Source of the DNA: Bacteroidales bacterium
GTDB taxonomy: Bacteria > Bacteroidota > Bacteroidia > Bacteroidales > WCHB1-69
Direction: 5' to 3'
DNA: 64,000 bases
Assembly: GCA_024400635.1 (NCBI GenBank)
Contig: JAKSMI010000001.1
Span: 443,534-507,533 of the forward strand
The position numbers and the translations under genes were made by a program. This document shows positions 36,123-44,359 of the stretch, one piece after another (within the stretch, counting starts at the first letter, position 1; each line of letters opens with the position of its first letter). A model generated the notes under the pieces. It saw only the letters and a program-made list of their open reading frames with translations. It was not told the origin of the DNA and did no database searches.

Positions 36123-37100
36123 ATGAAGAAAAATATAGTACTGATTCTGTGTATTTCCATGTTGCTTTTTTCTTGCGGAAAGAAAAAAGTTGGCAATTTC
36201 AAAGTCGATAATTTTTCGAACGGAAAAGCTGGTGAAATGATACTTGTAATGGACGATGGTTTCTTTACCGAAAGTCAGGAAAAAACAGTCATTGACATCT
36301 TACAGCAAGCCCAACCTGCCATTAACCAGATTGAACCCATGTTTGACGTGCTGCATTTTCAAAACAAGGATTTCACTTCTAATTTTTTAAGGCATAGGAA
36401 CATTGTTAATTTTGACTGTAAGGAAACCTACTCATCAAATACCATTACCTTCGACAGGAATGCCTGGTCAAATCCGCAGGTTTACATTCTCATCAAAGGC
36501 AACAATGCTGATTCTTGCGTTGCTCTTTTTCAAAACAACGCCGACACTATTATTAAATTATTGTATGACAATGATTTAAAACGAGTTCAATATGCTTTCA
36601 ATCGTGATTTGGAACCTACGATTCAAAAAACATTAAGAGAGAAATTCGGAATCAAGCTATGCGTTCCCATGCATTACTTTATTGCCAACCAAGAAGAAGA
36701 CTTTTTGTGGCTTCGCTACAGGACCAACAAAAACGACCGTTTCATTATGGTATATAGTCTGCCCGCATACGAGCTGACGGAGGAGAATGTGATGAATGCC
36801 CGCGACAGCATTACTAAAAAACACATTCCGGGAGCTGTCAAGGGTGCCTATCCCATTATCACCCGAAAATTCGGTTTTCCCATTGTTGAAGACACCAAAA
36901 TCGGAAATCGCAATGGCATAGAGATGCGAGGATTGTGGGAAAGCGTAGGCGATCACATGGGAGGTCCATTCTACAGTTTCACCTTCCTGAGCCCTGACAA
37001 ACAACACTGCATAACCGTTGATGGTTTTGTATATGCGCCACAGGAAAACAAGCGTGATTTCCTACGCGAAGTCGAGGCCATTGTCAAATCTATAAAATAA
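36123..37100 (+). CDS. DUF4837 family lipoprotein
   Basis: 325 aa from ATG 36123; codons upstream in the same frame lie within the promoter. A lipoprotein signal (MKKNIVLILCISMLLFSCGK, Cys18) is followed by a two-part domain of a Bacteroidota-specific family of unknown function (MILVMDDGFFTESQEKTVID, QYAFNRDLEPTIQKTLREKF, FLWLRYRTNKNDRFIMVYSL, GPFYSFTFLSPDKQHCITVD). A 10-bp hairpin (36165-36189) has part of the Cys codon in its loop. The ECF sigma gene follows after 44 nt but has its own promoter. Confidence 0.88.
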   Translation: MKKNIVLILCISMLLFSCGKKKVGNFKVDNFSNGKAGEMILVMDDGFFTESQEKTVIDILQQAQPAINQIEPMFDVLHFQNKDFTSNFLRHRNIVNFDCKETYSSNTITFDRNAWSNPQVYILIKGNNADSCVALFQNNADTIIKLLYDNDLKRVQYAFNRDLEPTIQKTLREKFGIKLCVPMHYFIANQEEDFLWLRYRTNKNDRFIMVYSLPAYELTEENVMNARDSITKKHIPGAVKGAYPIITRKFGFPIVEDTKIGNRNGIEMRGLWESVGDHMGGPFYSFTFLSPDKQHCITVDGFVYAPQENKRDFLREVEAIVKSIK

Positions 37101-37110
37101 TTATTTTTTT

Positions 37111-37138
37111 GTAACGTTTTTATCCGAATCGGCGTCTT
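37111..37138 (+). promoter_or_regulatory. ECF-type promoter of the sigma factor operon
   Basis: GTAAC at 37111-37115, 17 nt, CGTCTT at 37133-37138, in the same TTTGTAACGTTTTT context as the promoter at 22561-22588. ECF sigma factors usually read AAC/CGTC promoters and activate their own gene. The predicted start site falls within a few bases of the GTG at 37145. Confidence 0.65.
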
Positions 37139-37144
37139 ACTAAC

Positions 37145-37681
37145 GTGAAAAATTCAGATTGGGAAAAACAACTTGTAGAGGGCTGTCTGCAAAATGACCG
37201 TCAATGTCAGCAGCAGTTGTACGACACATTTGCGCCAAAAATGTTGGCGGTGTGTATGCGTTATGCCGACACGCACCCCGAAGCAGAAGACATCATGATT
37301 GAAGGATTTGTCACTGTTTTTTCTCATTTGAACGATTTTCGAGGAAACAGTTCTTTGGAATATTGGATTCGGCGAATTATGGTCAACAAGGCTTTATCGA
37401 ACTATCGAAGCAACAAGAAACACTACAATTACACGGTCATAGAAGAGGCCGTACAGATAGAGGACGATCTTTCGAGCGACATTGAGACGACGATGACGGG
37501 AAGAAAAATCATCGAATACATCCAGCAAATGCCAGAAAATCTGCGTATGGTATTCAACTTGAGAATATTCGAGGAATATGGTTTCAAAGAAATCGGCAAG
37601 GAAATCGGCATACCAGAAAGCAGTGCGAGGGTGTATTTCTTGCGTGCAAAGCAATGGATCAATCAACGAATTTCAAAATAG
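37145..37681 (+). CDS. ECF-type RNA polymerase sigma factor
   Basis: 178 aa. Region 2 ([57 protein letters not shown]) and region 4 ([36 protein letters not shown]) are complete, and no region 1.1 or 3 is present, as in extracytoplasmic-function sigmas. The start is GTG at 37145; no ATG or ribosome binding site lies upstream, and the predicted transcript would be nearly leaderless. The membrane protein gene at 37707 follows after 25 nt and is the expected regulator. The promoter at 37111 suggests autoregulation. Confidence 0.93.
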   Translation: MKNSDWEKQLVEGCLQNDRQCQQQLYDTFAPKMLAVCMRYADTHPEAEDIMIEGFVTVFSHLNDFRGNSSLEYWIRRIMVNKALSNYRSNKKHYNYTVIEEAVQIEDDLSSDIETTMTGRKIIEYIQQMPENLRMVFNLRIFEEYGFKEIGKEIGIPESSARVYFLRAKQWINQRISK

Positions 37682-37706
37682 AATAATATCAAATAAAATA
37701 CTGACA

Positions 37707-38645
37707 ATGCGTAACTTGAAGGATATAGTTGAAGAAGTACAGCAAACACCGTCACCACGATGCTGGGACGCGATTGCCTCGCAGTTGCCCGCTGCCGGGG
37801 CGGCGGCTGGGGCAAGTGTAGCCACCGCTGGCAAAGCTGCCTTCGGCGCTGGGAAAATCGCCGCCATCATTGCGTCTTCCGCCGCCGCCATCACCATCTC
37901 CGCCGTTGCCATCACCAAACTGAACTCGACGGAAACGCCAAGCGCACCCACAGACACGAACCCCACCGAAATTGCCGCGCCCAACTTTGCCGACTCCCTC
38001 GATTTTCAAGACACCCTTCTTGTCGAAAAAGATATCAATGCTAAAGAAAACATCGTTGCAGAAGCACCTAAAATCAGCCCAGCTCTTTTAGACGAAAACA
38101 CACCGTCAAAAACCGAAAGCGCCACTACCACCACCCCTGCAACTCCGATTTCTACACCAGCAGTTTCTACTCTCCCCAATACCGCACCATCAACCCATTC
38201 TAATAATTCATCATTTGCGGCAACGGCAACACAATATTCAACGCCAAAATCATCAGAAAAAACTGAAAAAGCAGAACAAGAATCGCAAAAAACTACTGCT
38301 AAAACCCAAGAACCGCTAAGTTCCAAGCAAAATCAGCAAGAAAATGAAAACAGTGATTTTGATGATTTCAGTCTCGACAAACCGATAAAAATTGAAATTC
38401 CTAATATTTTCACTCCTAACGGTGATGGTGTCAACGACCTATTCGTCATCAACGGCATCGAATTCTGCGAAAATCCCGCACTTATCGTGAAAAATCAACA
38501 AGGAAAAATCGTTTTCCAAAGCCGCCATTACGAAAACAACTGGGACGCCAATGGCATGCCCAACGGAACATACTATTACCAATTCATCTACAACATCAAT
38601 CATACCCAACAACTGCGTACGGGAACATTGATGATAAGACGTTAA
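37707..38645 (+). CDS. Putative transmembrane anti-sigma factor ending in a T9SS type B sorting domain
   Basis: 312 aa from ATG 37707 ([20 protein letters not shown]). Residues 1-30 form a short cytoplasmic segment with a WDAIASQL motif like those of Bacteroidota anti-sigma proteins. Residues ~30-70 are Ala-rich, with one membrane helix ([19 protein letters not shown]). Residues ~75-230 are a Ser/Thr/Pro/Gln-rich linker. Residues ~232-312 form a gliding-motility-type T9SS domain ([20 protein letters not shown] ... GTLMIRR). It lacks a cleavable signal peptide, so the domain should stay tethered in the periplasm. The anti-sigma role is inferred from position and topology. The 5' part is locally GC-rich. 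Confidence 0.75.
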   Translation: MRNLKDIVEEVQQTPSPRCWDAIASQLPAAGAAAGASVATAGKAAFGAGKIAAIIASSAAAITISAVAITKLNSTETPSAPTDTNPTEIAAPNFADSLDFQDTLLVEKDINAKENIVAEAPKISPALLDENTPSKTESATTTTPATPISTPAVSTLPNTAPSTHSNNSSFAATATQYSTPKSSEKTEKAEQESQKTTAKTQEPLSSKQNQQENENSDFDDFSLDKPIKIEIPNIFTPNGDGVNDLFVINGIEFCENPALIVKNQQGKIVFQSRHYENNWDANGMPNGTYYYQFIYNINHTQQLRTGTLMIRR

Positions 38646-38707
38646 TTTGCACATTTGTAAGTTAAAAACTTATATTCCAAGTCGAAAATCCCGTATTATA
38701 TTTTATT

Positions 38708-38715
38708 TATTTTTG
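38708..38715 (+). promoter_or_regulatory. -7 promoter box for ddl
   Basis: TATTTTTG, 21 nt upstream of the ATG at 38737. In-frame codons before it (from 38647) are therefore not likely to be translated. Confidence 0.5.
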
Positions 38716-38736
38716 CAAGATTACAATTATGCAAAA

Positions 38737-39717
38737 ATGAAAAATATAGCTCTTTTGGCTGGCGGAAATTCCGGAGAATACGAAGTATCCCTCAAGACCG
38801 CCGAAAACATCATGTCGCAAATCGACAAATCGCTCTTCAAACCCTACTTCATTCTGGTGAAAGGTACCGACTGGATTTACATCAACGAAGCAAATGAAAG
38901 ATATCCCATCGACAAGAACGACTTCTCGGTACTTGTCAATGGCAACAAAGTTAAATTCGATGCCGTTTTCATCGCCATTCACGGCAATCCTGGAGAAAAT
39001 GGAAAATTTCAAGGTTACTTTGACATGCTGGACATTCCCTACACGGGCTGCGACTGCTTCTGCTCAGCGCTTACCTTCAACAAATATTTCTGCAATCTCA
39101 CCATTCGTGAAATCGGCGTTCCCGTATCCGCATCCCTTCATTACTATCGCAACGATATCATCAACGCCAAAGAAGTGGAAGATATCTGCGGGTTTCCCTG
39201 CTTCGTCAAGCCCTGCAATTCTGGCTCAAGTGTCGGAGTTACTAAAGTTCACAATGCTGAACAAATGGAGAAGGCCATCGCGGAAGCTTTTAAATACGAC
39301 GACCAGCTGATGATTGAAAAACTCATTGTGGGACAAGAACTTGCCTGCGGGGTTTGCAGCGACAAAGGCAACGCTCGCGCCCTCGCCGTAACCGAAATTA
39401 CCAGCAAAAACGAATTTTACGACTACCAATCAAAATATACCGATGGTCTTCACGACCTCATCACCCCGGCTCGACTGTCGAAGGAAAACTACGACTTGGT
39501 AATGCGTTATTCGGAAAAGATTTACCACCATTTGAACTGCAAAGGCGTCGTTCGCGTTGACTTCATCATCACCAAAGAGGGAATTCCCTATTTTCTCGAA
39601 ATCAACACCATCCCTGGACAAACAGCAATGAGCATTATTCCTAATCAAGTTAAATTCAACAACTTAAATCTGAAAGATTTCTATACGGAAATCATCATGG
39701 ATGCTTTCAACAAATAA
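38737..39717 (+). CDS. ddl: D-alanine-D-alanine ligase
   Basis: 326 aa, ATP-grasp enzyme that joins two D-Ala for the peptidoglycan stem. ATG at 38737 gives the usual start (MKNIALLAGGNSGEYEVSLK). Motifs: FIAIHGNPGENGKFQGYFDM, PYTGCDCFCSAL, CFVKPCNSGSSVGVTKV (ATP-binding loop), KGVVRVDFIIT and FLEINTIPGQTAMSIIPNQ (metal ligands and D-Ala site). Length is normal for Bacteroidota Ddl. It opens a run of peptidoglycan genes continuing to 43896, with the glucosaminidase 9 nt downstream. Confidence 0.95.
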   Translation: MKNIALLAGGNSGEYEVSLKTAENIMSQIDKSLFKPYFILVKGTDWIYINEANERYPIDKNDFSVLVNGNKVKFDAVFIAIHGNPGENGKFQGYFDMLDIPYTGCDCFCSALTFNKYFCNLTIREIGVPVSASLHYYRNDIINAKEVEDICGFPCFVKPCNSGSSVGVTKVHNAEQMEKAIAEAFKYDDQLMIEKLIVGQELACGVCSDKGNARALAVTEITSKNEFYDYQSKYTDGLHDLITPARLSKENYDLVMRYSEKIYHHLNCKGVVRVDFIITKEGIPYFLEINTIPGQTAMSIIPNQVKFNNLNLKDFYTEIIMDAFNK

Positions 39718-39726
39718 TAAATAAAA

Positions 39727-40779
39727 ATGAAAAAATACATATTCTCGCTCCTCATCGCAACGATAAGTTGTTCATTATCGGCACAATACAGCGATCAAGA
39801 TATTGTAAACTACATCGATCAATATAAAGAATTGGCTATCGCCAAGATGTACGAATTCAAAATCCCCGCAAGTATCACATTGGCACAAGGAATCTTTGAA
39901 AGCGCTTGTGGAACAAGCCGTTTGGCCAAAGAAGGCAACAACCATTTCGGCATCAAGTGTCACAAAGAATGGACTGGCGACACGCTACGCATCGATGATG
40001 ACGCTCTGCAGGAATGTTTCCGCAAATACGAAAGCGTCGAAGAATCATACAACGACCACTCGGGTTTCCTCACTTCCCGTCAACGTTACGCTGGCCTTTT
40101 CAACCTCGACATTATGGATTATTCTGCATGGGCCCACGGATTGAAAGCCGCAGGCTACGCCACCAATCCTCAATATGCAAACCGTCTGATTAATTTAATT
40201 GAACGTTTCAACATTGCTCATTGGGACACCGTTTACCAACAACGCCTCGAAAATCATTGGTTCACCGATGAAAGCGCTCGTGCCATCGAAATTGCAGAAG
40301 TTCAAAAAACAAAACCCACTGAAAACCATAGTGTTAATGAAACTTCTGAAATTCAGACCACAAATACTCAACAAAATAGTAATGTAAAAGTTTTCACCGC
40401 AACAAATAAGGATTTTAAGATGGTCAAATACCCTTTCACCGATCGCGATGTATATGTCAACAACCGCACCTATTTTGTGATTGCCACTGAAAACGACACC
40501 TACGCCAGCATCGCTCAAGATGTCCAGGATTCTGAAAAAAACATCCGCAAATTCAACGACATCAACAACAAAAGCCAGCAACCAATACCTGGTGAAGTTG
40601 TTTACATTGGTATCAAATCCAAACAAGGACACGAGAAAAACCATTTGGTTCGCTTCGGCGAAACATTAAGATACATCTCACAACAACACGCCGTACAATT
40701 AATTTCCATTTTCAAATACAATAATTTAAATGAAAATTCAGTTATACATCCTGACGATATCATCATTTTGAAACATTAA
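39727..40779 (+). CDS. Glucosaminidase (peptidoglycan hydrolase) with LysM domains
   Basis: 350 aa, exported (MKKYIFSLLIATISCSLSAQ). Residues ~25-165 form a glucosaminidase/FlgJ-like domain with the expected catalytic Glu in LAQGIFESACGTSRLAKEG and the conserved NNHFGIKCHKEW and YRKYESVEESYNDH-type segments. Residues ~245-350 contain two LysM-like repeats (YFVIATENDTYASIAQDVQD, HLVRFGETLRYISQQHAVQL) that bind glycan strands. It cleaves between N-acetylglucosamine and N-acetylmuramic acid residues in the cell wall. A paralogue lies 6 nt downstream. Confidence 0.9.
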   Translation: MKKYIFSLLIATISCSLSAQYSDQDIVNYIDQYKELAIAKMYEFKIPASITLAQGIFESACGTSRLAKEGNNHFGIKCHKEWTGDTLRIDDDALQECFRKYESVEESYNDHSGFLTSRQRYAGLFNLDIMDYSAWAHGLKAAGYATNPQYANRLINLIERFNIAHWDTVYQQRLENHWFTDESARAIEIAEVQKTKPTENHSVNETSEIQTTNTQQNSNVKVFTATNKDFKMVKYPFTDRDVYVNNRTYFVIATENDTYASIAQDVQDSEKNIRKFNDINNKSQQPIPGEVVYIGIKSKQGHEKNHLVRFGETLRYISQQHAVQLISIFKYNNLNENSVIHPDDIIILKH

Positions 40780-40785
40780 AAAACT

Positions 40786-41982
40786 ATGAAAAGAATATTT
40801 ATTTTAATCCTATGTTTATCAACATTTTACGCATACTCGCAGTATGCTTCTGAAGATGTAAATGCCTATATTGCCAAATATTCCGCATTGGCAGAAAAAG
40901 CCATGAAAGAATATAAGATTCCTGCCAGTGTAAAATTGGCACAAGCCATCTATTCTTCAGAAGCTGGTCAGAATCAAGTTTCCCGGGAAGCCAACAACCA
41001 TTTTGGGCTGTTATGCAACACCGAATACACGGGCGAACTGTATTACGAAACTTCAGACCGCAGCGGCAACTGCTATCGCATGTACGCCTCCACAGCTGAA
41101 TCTTTTGAAGACCACAACTTGTTTTTGACCAAGCGCGAACGCTACGCATCTTTGTTCAATTTAGCCATTACAGACTATCGCGGTTGGGCCAATGGTCTAC
41201 AGTATTGTGGTTATTCTGCCAATCCAGAATATGCAAACAAACTTATCAACATCATTGAAAAATATGATTTAACTCGCTTTGACATCAAACAAGATGTTTC
41301 AAAACCTGCTGAACCCAAACAAATTGCCGTCAGCACTTCTGAACAAACACAAACTTCTATTCCAGCCGAGAAGCCCGAACCGATTGCAACGCCAACTCCT
41401 ACTCCCGAAACTACTCCTGCTGCGACCCCCTCTCCAAAACCAGCTCCTCAAGTGGCAACAAATACGAATAAAGAGGAGGCAAATGATGGAATCCAACCCG
41501 ACACGATTATTAATGGCATTGAAATTTATATTCAACCCCGCAAAAAAGTGAACAACAATGCTGATGCAGCCAATGGTTCCATCATCAGCATGCACGTATT
41601 TACCGCACAACCCAATGAATATCGCGTCAGCTACTTCCCGTACACAAAACGTGACGTTTACGAAAATAACAAAATCAAATTCATCATTGCCGAAAAAGGA
41701 GACACCTACGCTCGCATTGCATACGAAACCCAACTCAACGAATCAGATTTGCGCATTTATAATGATGCCCCAGACGAATATCAACCCATTCCTGGTGAAG
41801 TAGTCTATCTGCAAATGAAGAGCAATAAATCTGAAACCAGCTACCACAAACTCTCTGCCGGAGACTCATTCCGCTATGTTTCACAGAAATATGCTGTTCA
41901 AATCAAAACTTTAATGAAACGCAATCCTCAACCCGCAGGCGGTTTTAGCGAGGGATCATTAATTTGCATTGATTGCAAATAA
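40786..41982 (+). CDS. Glucosaminidase-LysM paralogue with altered active site
   Basis: 398 aa with signal peptide (MKRIFILILCLSTFYAYSQ) and the same architecture as the gene before it, plus a longer Pro/Thr linker (TPTPTPETTPAATPSPKPAP). In the glucosaminidase domain the segment equivalent to GIFESACG reads AIYSSEAG: the position of the catalytic Glu is Ser, with a Glu two residues later. NNHFGLLCNTEY is conserved. Two LysM-like repeats follow (KFIIAEKGDTYARIAYETQL, HKLSAGDSFRYVSQKYAVQI). It probably arose by tandem duplication and may be a binding protein or an enzyme with a shifted acid residue. Confidence 0.85.
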   Translation: MKRIFILILCLSTFYAYSQYASEDVNAYIAKYSALAEKAMKEYKIPASVKLAQAIYSSEAGQNQVSREANNHFGLLCNTEYTGELYYETSDRSGNCYRMYASTAESFEDHNLFLTKRERYASLFNLAITDYRGWANGLQYCGYSANPEYANKLINIIEKYDLTRFDIKQDVSKPAEPKQIAVSTSEQTQTSIPAEKPEPIATPTPTPETTPAATPSPKPAPQVATNTNKEEANDGIQPDTIINGIEIYIQPRKKVNNNADAANGSIISMHVFTAQPNEYRVSYFPYTKRDVYENNKIKFIIAEKGDTYARIAYETQLNESDLRIYNDAPDEYQPIPGEVVYLQMKSNKSETSYHKLSAGDSFRYVSQKYAVQIKTLMKRNPQPAGGFSEGSLICIDCK

Positions 41983-41999
41983 TTATAAATTAGATAATT

Positions 42000-42959
42000 A
42001 TGGCGAAAACATTTTATCATTTTAACACCAACACCCTTTCTTTCGAGAAGGTGGAGCTGAGCGTTAAGGATATTGTCAAGCGAATTCTTTGGCTCTTTGC
42101 CAGTGCCTTGACTTTCGCCGCCATATTCATTTGGATAGCCTTCTATCTCATCGATTCTCCAAAGGAAAAGATGCTGCAGAAAGAGAATGCAGAATTGAAG
42201 GAACAAATCAAGACGCTGGACAAGCGCATGGATATGATGTCAGAAGCTCTGGCAGACATTGAAAATCGCGATGACAACATTTACCGCGTAATCTTCGAGA
42301 CCAACCCCATGCCGGCGGAACAACGTTATCCAAAATTATATTCCAACAGTTATAAAGCATCCGCCAACACAGACGCTTTCGTGCTGTTGCAACAAGTGTC
42401 GGACAAAGCTGACAAACTCATTGTGGAAATGTCGGCACAGTCACGTTCTTTCGATACGATTGCGGAAGTGGCGAAGCGCAAATCCGACATGATTATGTCC
42501 ATACCAGCTATCCGACCGATGAAGAACGTACACCATATCACTTCCGGTTTTGGCCGCCGTTACCACCCGATTCTCAAGACGATGCGCGCCCACACGGGAG
42601 TAGATATCACCGCTCCGAAAGGGACACCTGTATATGCTACCGCCGACGGTGTTATCTCCGGCGAAAAAGCGGGAAGCGGTTACGGTATCTCTGTCATCAT
42701 CAATCATGGCTATTCATATAAAACTTTGTATGCTCACTTGTCCAAAAAAGTCGTAAAAGCCGGACAGAAAGTTCATCGCGGCGAGCTTATTGGTTATGTT
42801 GGAACAACAGGTCTTTCCTTTGGGCCACACCTTCACTACGAAGTCATCAAGAACGGAATCAAAGTCAATCCCGTGCACTATTTCTTTGATGATATTACGC
42901 CACAAGAATACGATGCCATTCTGGAATCTTCAAAAATTGTAAACCAAGCTTTGTCTTAA
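42000..42959 (+). CDS. M23 peptidoglycan endopeptidase, membrane-anchored
   Basis: 319 aa. One N-terminal membrane helix (LWLFASALTFAAIFIWIAFY) precedes a coiled coil (KEKMLQKENAELKEQIKTLD) and a C-terminal LytM/M23 domain (~180-295) with all zinc-site motifs: GFGRRYHPILKTMRAHTGVD, YAHL and HLHYEV. It is expected to act in the periplasm, cutting peptide cross-links during growth or division. It may instead be a divisome regulator, as other coiled-coil M23 proteins are, but the intact ligands favour activity. Tandem with a second M23 gene 10 nt downstream. Confidence 0.92.
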   Translation: MAKTFYHFNTNTLSFEKVELSVKDIVKRILWLFASALTFAAIFIWIAFYLIDSPKEKMLQKENAELKEQIKTLDKRMDMMSEALADIENRDDNIYRVIFETNPMPAEQRYPKLYSNSYKASANTDAFVLLQQVSDKADKLIVEMSAQSRSFDTIAEVAKRKSDMIMSIPAIRPMKNVHHITSGFGRRYHPILKTMRAHTGVDITAPKGTPVYATADGVISGEKAGSGYGISVIINHGYSYKTLYAHLSKKVVKAGQKVHRGELIGYVGTTGLSFGPHLHYEVIKNGIKVNPVHYFFDDITPQEYDAILESSKIVNQALS

Positions 42960-42969
42960 TTCTACTGCA

Positions 42970-43896
42970 ATGAAACTCAAAGAATATTACGGAAAAGTCA
43001 AACAATTTTTGAAGCACATTGCTGCCAACTGGAAAACGCAATACCGATTGACCTTCAAATATGAGAATAACCACGATGAACGTTTGTCGTTATTGCTTAC
43101 ACCGCAACGCATCTTCGTTATCATCGTCACGGCAGCCGTCATTCTCATCGCGTTGACAGCCTTGATTATCAGTGTTACACCTTTAAAGTACTACATTCCT
43201 GGTTATACAACCCGCGAAGAACACCAGCTTTATATGGATGTTTCCGCTCAAGTTGATTCTTTATCCACTTTATCTATGCAGAATCAGCAATTTTTGGATA
43301 ATTTATACAACATTATTAATGACAACATTACAGATGATGAGAATGCAATAATTGCCGAAGATGAAAACACAGGACAACATCAACTGTCTGACCGAAACAA
43401 GGAAGAACAAGAGGCGATGAACGAAGTCGACAATCAAGCTAATTTATTATTATCCAATCAGTTGAAAACAGAAGATGATAATAGCAAATTACCCGTAACA
43501 CATCGTGCAGACATCAGCAATTTCAACTTGCGGACACCAGCTGAAGGCGCGTTAGTCGGCATTTTCGACTTAGCAAGCAACCATTATGGCATCGACATTC
43601 AAAACAAAAAACACACGCTGATAACCTGCGTTTCCGAGGGCATCATCATTTATTCCGGTTTCGACCCTGGCAGTGGAAACACTCTTATCATACAACATCC
43701 AGGCAACATCATCTCCATATACAAGCATTGTGATGTCCTACTAAAATCCGTAGGCACGAAAGTAAGCACCGGCGAAGCCATCGCCAAGATGGGCAACAGC
43801 GGCAACGAGGGCATCAAAGCACCCCACCTGCATTTCGAATTATGGTATAATGGCTTCCCTATTGACCCATTGGAATATCTGGTGATTGGGAAATAA
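42970..43896 (+). CDS. M23-family peptidase, second copy, membrane-anchored
   Basis: 308 aa. An N-terminal cytoplasmic part of about 45 residues is followed by one membrane helix (IFVIIVTAAVILIALTALII), a linker rich in Asp/Glu/Asn, and a C-terminal M23 domain (~185-305) with HYGIDI, HCDVLLKSVGTKVSTGEAI and HLHFELW. The zinc ligands are kept, but the glycine-rich N-terminal motif (FDLASNHYG instead of SxFGxRxHP) diverges from that of its neighbour, so substrate choice or activity may differ. It lies in the same operon as the first M23 gene. Confidence 0.88.
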   Translation: MKLKEYYGKVKQFLKHIAANWKTQYRLTFKYENNHDERLSLLLTPQRIFVIIVTAAVILIALTALIISVTPLKYYIPGYTTREEHQLYMDVSAQVDSLSTLSMQNQQFLDNLYNIINDNITDDENAIIAEDENTGQHQLSDRNKEEQEAMNEVDNQANLLLSNQLKTEDDNSKLPVTHRADISNFNLRTPAEGALVGIFDLASNHYGIDIQNKKHTLITCVSEGIIIYSGFDPGSGNTLIIQHPGNIISIYKHCDVLLKSVGTKVSTGEAIAKMGNSGNEGIKAPHLHFELWYNGFPIDPLEYLVIGK

Positions 43897-43918
43897 TTAT
43901 AGGTTCTCGAAAATTTCG

Positions 43919-43926
43919 TATTTTTG
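43919..43926 (+). promoter_or_regulatory. -7 promoter box for the TIGR04076 gene
   Basis: TATTTTTG, 23 nt upstream of the ATG at 43950. Confidence 0.45.
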
Positions 43927-43949
43927 CCTCACACATAACTTTCATCAAC

Positions 43950-44246
43950 ATGGATGTAAAAATCACTGTTATCCGAAAAATCTGGCACCAGGATTTGTCG
44001 TTACAATACGAAAATCCCATCGAACATGCTTGCGAACTATCTGAAGGACAAATCTTCATATCAAAAAATGGTAAAAAGCCCGAAGGTTTTTGTGACAGCG
44101 CTTGGGAAAGCATGAGGTATTTCGTTAAAGAGCTGTCTCAAGGTCACGGCAATTTCTATGACGGCTGGATGAAAAACCCATACTCAGCCATGATTTCCTG
44201 CAACGATGGTTTCCGCCCCGTAAGCTTTTTGATAGAGACAATCTAA
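43950..44246 (+). CDS. TIGR04076 family small protein
   Basis: 98 aa, cytoplasmic, function unknown. It begins MDVKITVIRKIWHQDLSLQY and contains the family's conserved ACELSEGQIF, FCDSAWESMRYFVKELSQG and FYDGWMKNPYSAMISCNDGF with two conserved cysteines. Such proteins are often found in anaerobes and may bind a metal, which is speculation. It has its own promoter and is not obviously coupled to the flanking genes. Confidence 0.85.
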   Translation: MDVKITVIRKIWHQDLSLQYENPIEHACELSEGQIFISKNGKKPEGFCDSAWESMRYFVKELSQGHGNFYDGWMKNPYSAMISCNDGFRPVSFLIETI

Positions 44247-44308
44247 AAGGGAGATTTCATTTTGTTGCCTAAAAATTTTACCAATAGCGAGGTGTTAAAG
44301 ATTTTTTG

Positions 44309-44316
44309 TAAATTTG
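44309..44316 (+). promoter_or_regulatory. -7 promoter box for yebC
   Basis: TAAATTTG, 43 nt upstream of the ATG at 44360. Confidence 0.5.
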
Positions 44317-44359
44317 CACCTTCAAAAAATTATTAAAGTATATCTTAAAAAAACATACT

